Source: Cymbidium sinense (lineage: Eukaryota > Streptophyta > Magnoliopsida > Asparagales > Orchidaceae). Taken from it: a stretch of DNA of 64,000 nucleotides. The position numbers were made by a program, and so were the translations under genes. The stretch lies in assembly GCA_021442155.1 (NCBI GenBank), contig CM038215.1:213522982-213586981 (forward strand). The letters run 5' to 3'. The notes under the pieces were generated by a model. It did not search any database. It saw only the letters and a program-made list of their open reading frames with translations, and was not told the DNA's origin. Of this stretch, positions 59,271 to 64,000 are shown one piece after another (the first letter of the stretch is position 1; each line of letters starts with the position of its first letter).

Positions 59271-59884
59271 GTGCTCACACCACACGCTAAATTGGCATCT
59301 TCATATCGTAGCTCTTGAGGTGACTTGCCTCACATTCATTATCTCCTCCAAAAATATCATAGATCCCCACAATGTGAATTACATTAGTTGGGATGATTTC
59401 ATTACTTATTTTGGCGACTTTCTTTCCTGGTCTTCTAGTGAACTCCTTGAGCTTCCTAGCATTGAGCTCCCACCAAGTTTCTTAAATGCCATTCCTTAGT
59501 GTTATGCCCATGGTGATGATAAGCTTAGTATTTGGAGTGATCATGGACTCCATCCGCTTTTAAGGGTGGTGGTCTCTTGAAATAAACTTTGTTTTGAATG
59601 GCCTTACCAACTACCATCGATCAAGGGAAGTATCATTGCTAGTTGCACGTACTCATTGGGTTGATGGCGAGTAGTCAGATGTATGGGTTCCCAATCATGG
59701 TATTTGTCCTTCTCCTCCAGATGAACTTTTTCCTTCGTCTACCTCCTTACTCAAAGCCTGCTGCTTGGAGGTTCATTCAAGGGCAACCTCTTCAAGGGAT
59801 GGCTTGCACAAGTTGTCGAGGAAGACTAAGTGACTTTGTTATACTTTCATTGATGTGCCATTCACTGACTCAATTCAACAAGGG

Positions 59885-60370
59885 TTTTGACTACTAGAGG
59901 CTAAGTGTAATGAAGAGGCCTTCCTTGAAACCTTGAGCGAGTGTGGCTTGTACAATCATAGGTTCTAAATTTCTAATTTTCACCATCTCCCTTTGAAAAT
60001 TGGTGATGAATCTCCAAAGAAATTCATGGGGTTATTTCCTCGTCTGCAATAGAGCCTGTGAGTTCTTTAATGGATTTTGGGCGTTAGCAAACTATGTTGT
60101 AAACATTCTTTTGAATTCAATAAAGAGATTATGACTCCAACTAGTAACAATAAGAATTATTTGAGAGTCAATTTTTGAAAGTGGTGAAAAAGAGTTAGCA
60201 TCTTACTGCATCATCATCCAAATCCGATAAGGATGTTTGAAAAGTATGCTATGTGGTCGGTATCAATGCCACTTATATGATTCCGTGTGTAGAATCTTGA
60301 AGCGAGGGTGAGCTTCGGTGATTTTCTTTGAAAATGGATTGGTTGGCTTTACATGTTCTCTTCAAATGAC
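59885..60370 (-). pseudogene. Tat-type gag (retrotrans_gag domain)
   Basis: Minus-strand fragments run PFSKKITEAHPRFKILHTES near 60,340-60,285 (family: PFS..I....LP..FK.P...Y-G). Then come a decayed middle, QTRK, a stop, then PHEFLWRFITNFQREMVKIR near 60,045-59,990, and NLEPMIVQATLAQGFKEGLF near 59,985-59,920 (family: ESLR.F..RF..E...I........A...GL..G.F). This is the plant retrotransposon gag core, the structural protein of the particle. Stops and indels are present. Confidence 0.75.
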
Positions 60371-60639
60371 CTCATTTTTGCTTGCTTAATAAGACTTATC
60401 ATCAATACTCAGGGATTTGGACAATTCTCTCCTCCGAGCTAAGCGAGTCACTAATCTTGAGGAGCCTTCATCCTCCTTGTCTTTTGTCCTCCACTCCTAG
60501 CCTTTTTAATGGCCAATTGTACCAAATGAATAATCCTGTCTTCTAGGCATTCACCATCTCTAGGGTTTAAAAATCTTAGAAGAAGAAAGGCGGCGCTAGA
60601 TTTCTACAAAATTATATTTCACTGTTGTTATTGTAAACA

Positions 60640-60815
60640 TCAATATGACATCTAGATTGAATAAACCATATGCAACACCATCTCTTTTGGATGCAATAAT
60701 TTTATTAGATCAAATCACCGAAGTTTATGAAGACATTCCCCTTTATTTGAACTCAATAAAGTTGCTTGAAGATGTTAACAAGCTAGAGATCTATATGGCA
60801 ATGGCGTTTAAGTGA
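60640..60815 (+). pseudogene. PIF/Harbinger ORF1 remnant (Myb/SANT-like domain tail)
   Basis: In one frame: AITEVYEDIPLYLNSIKLL-like sequence, then EDVNKLEIYMAMAFK and a stop. In plant Harbinger ORF1 proteins and their host-derived relatives the end of the Myb/SANT-like domain region reads (L)..L.EV..DLY..A...L.......I F..M. It precedes the transposase at 61,190, the usual neighbour of ORF1. The match is short. Confidence 0.5.
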
Positions 60816-61189
60816 AGGGTTCATTATCTTTGCAATTATTTTTAAAAAAAAATTATGTGTAATTTTTACTATTAAGATTTATTATTAGTAGTTGATCTTG
60901 CTAGCCTATTTATTTTGTTATCCTCATTGATGTTTTGATGTATTGCTTAGGTTTGTCTTCTTTTACGAAAGCTATGTTGTTATCAGCTTTAAATTGCAAT
61001 GGTTAGCATATCTAATTTGTTATTTTGTAATTTTCATTAATGCTTAAAGTTAAGATTTTACTCATTGATGTTTGTAGTTATGGAAAATGAAGATACAAAG
61101 CAATGTAAGATTGCTATTATTATTATTATTTGCCTTATAAATAAACTATGAGTCATATATTTGTAACACTCTATGTATGACCTCAAAAT

Positions 61190-62375
61190 TTATTGGAGAA
61201 ACATGGATCATAGAGTTACTCACAGGTCACCTAGGGAGATTTCATAACATATTTTGTATATCACAAATAATTTTTAGTGATTTCTCATAAGAGTTTGAAA
61301 ATTATCATGGACTTCATGGATTTTCTAGAATAATAACTAGAGAAGTGTTGGCATGGATGCTATATATTTTATCATATAATGAATCAATAAAGGCAACTAA
61401 CAAGCGATTTTGACACTCATGTGAAGCTATAAACAAATATTTTTCTATTAGTATTGGTGTTTTGGTGAGTTTATCCATTAAAGTTATAAAGACAATATAT
61501 TTAACTTTCTAAGGTACACTCAATAAGATATCTCAAGATTGTCTATATATATCATATTTCAAAGTAAATTTAATTTAATTTTTTTACTTGATTTTATTAT
61601 GTAATAAACTTTCTTCAAGTGATGTACAACAATCTAATATAAGACTGCATTTGAGCAATTAATAGAACACATGTGGCCATGTCCCTATAAGTGATAAGGT
61701 GGTGTATATTGATCATTGTGGCTCACCTACCCACAATGTAATGGTCATATGTGACTTTAATATATGCTTTATCTTCTTAATGGCATGATGAGAAGAAAGT
61801 GCATATTATAGTCGCATCTTCAAATTTGTCACATGTCATTCATAATTTTCTCATATCTCTATAAATTTGTTCCTAGTTCAACAACAATTATTTGACCTCA
61901 CTTACAAATTGAAGTAAAAAAAATATTATCTTAGTTATACTAGTTATCTAATGCAATAAGGATTTTTGAAGCTAATTCTTGATACAAAATATTATATCCC
62001 CGATTTTGAAAAGAGCGGCTAAGTGATCAAAGGAAAGAAAAAATTGTTTAGTGAGCACACATCATTGTGTGGTGTAATTGAGTGAGTTTTGGAGTCTAAA
62101 AGAGAAAATGGGTTATTCTACAAAACATGCCTACATGCTCATGAAATAAGTTAAAAAATGGAGGGTATAATAGGTCTACATAATTACATATATCATCACC
62201 CTTTGCATCATGATATTGAATTTAACATTATAAATGAAGATCAATCATGTGTCGCCTAAAGCATTTGAGTATTGAATAAGCTACTCAATGATATAAACTA
62301 ATCAAAACACAGAAGAATTTGAGGCACGAGATGAAGAAGAAGCTAAGGAGATGAAAGAGCTGCAATAGCAAATTA
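61190..62375 (+). pseudogene. PIF/Harbinger transposase relic (DDE_4 type)
   Basis: Plus-strand frames give, in order: FIGETWIIELLTGHLGRFHN (family: W..ELL.GH..R......M), ENYHGLHGFSRIITREVLAW, MLYILSYNESIKATNKRF, HSCEAINKYF, then after a gap SPISDKVVYIDHCGSPTHNV and MVICDFNMCFIFLMA. Then come SAYYSRIFK (family: W-GSAHD-R), KYYIPDFEKSG, and SLCGVIE leading to VFGVLK-like sequence, ILQ(N)MPTCSHE and LHNYIYHH. The first catalytic DGTH is lost, the CDF(N) aspartate is kept, and several stops occur. It would have cut and pasted a Harbinger element. Confidence 0.85.
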
Positions 62376-63119
62376 TAAATGTTTTAATTACTGATTAAAG
62401 TATAAGTGATTAGTATTTATACCTGACTTATCTCTTAATATTTTTAATTGATAATTTAAACTTTGTATGTTGAAATTTGTAAACCGATTGAAACTAATTA
62501 GCTTTGTTGTATTACTTATTTTATGAGTATGTTAATATTCTTGTTTAAATTTATTATCTAAATATTTTATAATGTTACTTTTCATATGCTAATATTTTTT
62601 TTCCTAATATCAATTTTATCTCAAAAAATATATATTCAAGGAACTCATGCCCTTGAGAATTATTTATTATAACTGTAATTTATAATATTATATATTCACT
62701 TTAGATTGAAATAATTTTAAAAAAAAATTATGAAAGAAGATTTTCTAAATTTCTTAAAAAGCAAACAGTAGATGACATATTTTTCAAATAAATTAATGAT
62801 AGTAGTAAAATAGGAGATTGTAGTAAAAAAAAATTGATGAATATAAAGAGAATACTTCAGATAGTGATGTTTAAATGATAGTAATAAAAAAAAATTTAAA
62901 GACTTTAGATAACAAACTTAATATTTTAATCGCACTAACTATTACACTTATAATTATATTAATATTATTCAATATTATGATATGTAAACTCTAATATAAA
63001 TTAATGGACTCATGACTATCTATAAATATAAAAAACTTTTATTTTATTTAATTTCATATCATTCTACACATAAAAATATTTTAATACTTGATATACATAC
63101 AACTTTAATACATTCAGTT
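62376..63119. other. AT-rich non-coding part of the Harbinger relic
   Basis: Lies between the transposase end and the 3' terminal repeat. No second gene was recognised. Confidence 0.4.
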
Positions 63120-63206
63120 TGACAAATAAAATCAAAGCTTTAAAAACAATATTTTTTTGTCGCCAACTTTTTCTACAGTAACATCACAACTTTCCCAAAC
63201 AGACCC
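63120..63206 (-). repeat. Harbinger/Tourist-type terminal repeat (right end)
   Basis: The right end read on the minus strand is GGGTCTGTTTGGGAAAGTTG, the standard PIF/Harbinger terminus. TAA follows after one base (63,208-63,210), as expected for a TWA duplication. It is most simply the 3' end of the element that held the transposase at 61,190-62,375. A matching left end was not found, so it could instead be a separate MITE end. Confidence 0.6.
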
Positions 63207-63210
63207 ATAA

Positions 63211-63755
63211 TTTAACATTCCGATTTTTTTTTTCAAACCTAGCAAGCACAAATAACCATAACCATCTCGGCGCAATTCCAATAGAGATTTTTTTTTTAAT
63301 TGGCACAAGGAGATTGTTTTTCACCGCCAATCAATACAAAGCGTCGTGATTGAATATAAATGAATTATTATCCTTATTCAAATAAAGCTCACTTATATTT
63401 ATTTAAATTAATTTAAAGAATTATGAATTTTAACAAATACTTTAAAAACTTACTGTATTTAAAACAAATTTAAACATTAAATCACTTATTTTAATTTATA
63501 AATTTATTTATTATTCCTCAAATAACTCACTAACTCTACAAAATATTCATCTAATGACTAGATCAATTATTTGATAATTTATTACGTGCTCTTATACCAT
63601 TAATTCATACATATGCATATTAAAAATATTAGTATGATGAAAACATAAAGAAAGCAATTAAATTAACTAACAATTTAATTGAGGTTTATCCCAGCAGAAA
63701 ACCTGCAGGGACGCCTAAGAAGACAGCTGATATCTACTAGAGGTCATCGACAAAT
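63211..63755. other. AT-rich flank, nothing recognised
   Basis: Contains only A/T runs and short ATTTAAATT words. No gene was found. Confidence 0.35.
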
Positions 63756-63759
63756 AATC

Positions 63760-63951
63760 GCATCTCTTAGCTCAGTTGGTGGCGGATAAAAATCAAAACC
63801 CTGATCAATTCAATCCTCCATGGAGGCCTATACCGGTGGGGAAAGTAAGGGACGATACGTGAGTGTTTAATATGCTAAAACCTCATAATAACGACATCCC
63901 ACCCACAAGATTGGAATACTCATTACAAAAAAAAATAATAAATAAATAAAT
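63760..63951 (+). mobile_element. tRNA-derived SINE-like sequence
   Basis: It starts GCATCTCTTAGCTCAGTTGG, whose TAGCTCAGTTGG (63,768-63,779) is a perfect RNA polymerase III A box of tRNA type. A weak B box, CAATTCAATCC, follows at about 63,806-63,816. About 110 bp of unrelated body leads to an A-rich tail of AAAT repeats at 63,926-63,951. The tRNA-like head, non-tRNA body and A tail form the layout of a plant SINE. It cannot be a working tRNA, because the anticodon and acceptor stems do not pair. Target duplications were not resolved. Confidence 0.6.
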
Positions 63952-64000
63952 AGCAGGTCACAACTCGCAAGTTGAAAGATCTTTGACGTTAAGGAGCCAT

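Larger units (their letters stand above)
51957..60570 (-). mobile_element. Decayed Tat-lineage Ty3/gypsy retrotransposon (minus strand)
   Basis: From right to left on the minus strand are gag, protease, RT, RNase H and integrase, then a long stretch with a coiled-coil frame on the opposite strand, then LTR-like copy B. An extra antisense frame between pol and the 3' LTR is a known trait of the Tat group (Grande/Retand-like elements). No chromodomain follows integrase. All frames have stops and frameshifts. No 5' LTR is seen to the right of gag; that side is occupied by the Harbinger relic. Confidence 0.8.

Noticed and set aside
63760..63830. A functional tRNA gene
   Set aside because: Only the A box is good. 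The acceptor, anticodon and T stems do not pair, and the sequence continues into a SINE-like body and A-rich tail.

Overview
This window is nuclear DNA of a flowering plant, from a repeat-rich, gene-poor region. It is AT-rich, has plant-type transposon relics throughout, and contains one recognisable host-gene exon (a peroxisomal 4-coumarate:CoA-ligase-like C-terminus). No bacterial, viral, organellar or rRNA genes were recognised. The species cannot be named from the sequence alone. All alignments were made by eye, so boundaries marked 'about' may be off by tens of bases.

Left part (1-13 kb): a decayed ~150-bp tandem array; a broken hAT transposase; an AT-rich dispersed repeat (two copies, ~6.0-6.45 and ~12.0-12.5 kb); a well-preserved hAT-type MITE with an 8-bp target duplication; an antisense chromovirus-type reverse transcriptase relic; one copy (C) of a long LTR-like repeat family; then the last exon of a 4CL-like gene, with an Emigrant-like MITE starting 22 bp after its stop codon.

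Middle part (13-28 kb): a structurally complete but heavily mutated Ty3/gypsy chromovirus (13,233-19,762) with two LTRs, a perfect 5-bp target duplication, a polypurine tract and recognisable RT, RNase H, integrase and chromodomain, but no room for gag or protease. Next come an RNase H-like fragment, two LINE relics, one of which lies inside a Tourist/Harbinger-type element with TAA duplications, and a head-to-head pair of LTR-like repeats (D/D') with a sliver of LINE reverse transcriptase at the centre.

Central part (28-52 kb): no genes. It contains two inverted repeats: arms A (about 28,162-31,800) and B (about 48,490-51,956), and arms E (about 33,300-34,460) and E' (about 37,700-38,900). 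Between them lie a Copia/SIRE-like 3' end, several short tandem arrays, and a tandem duplication of a 2.5-kb unit (42,235-44,774 and 44,775-47,392). Each unit has a GC-rich half and an AT-rich half ending in a long (AT)n tract.

Right part (52-64 kb): a decayed Tat-lineage Ty3/gypsy element on the minus strand (gag, protease, RT, RNase H and integrase in order from right to left). A coiled-coil-like reading frame lies on the opposite strand beyond integrase, and repeat B is placed where the element's 3' LTR should be. This is followed by a broken PIF/Harbinger element (SANT-like ORF1 fragment, transposase, 3' terminal repeat) and a tRNA-derived SINE-like sequence at the right edge. I see nested, mutually inverted mobile elements rather than a new gene system. 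The most unusual points are the repeated head-to-head pairing of one LTR-like family and the 2.5-kb GC/AT tandem duplication.
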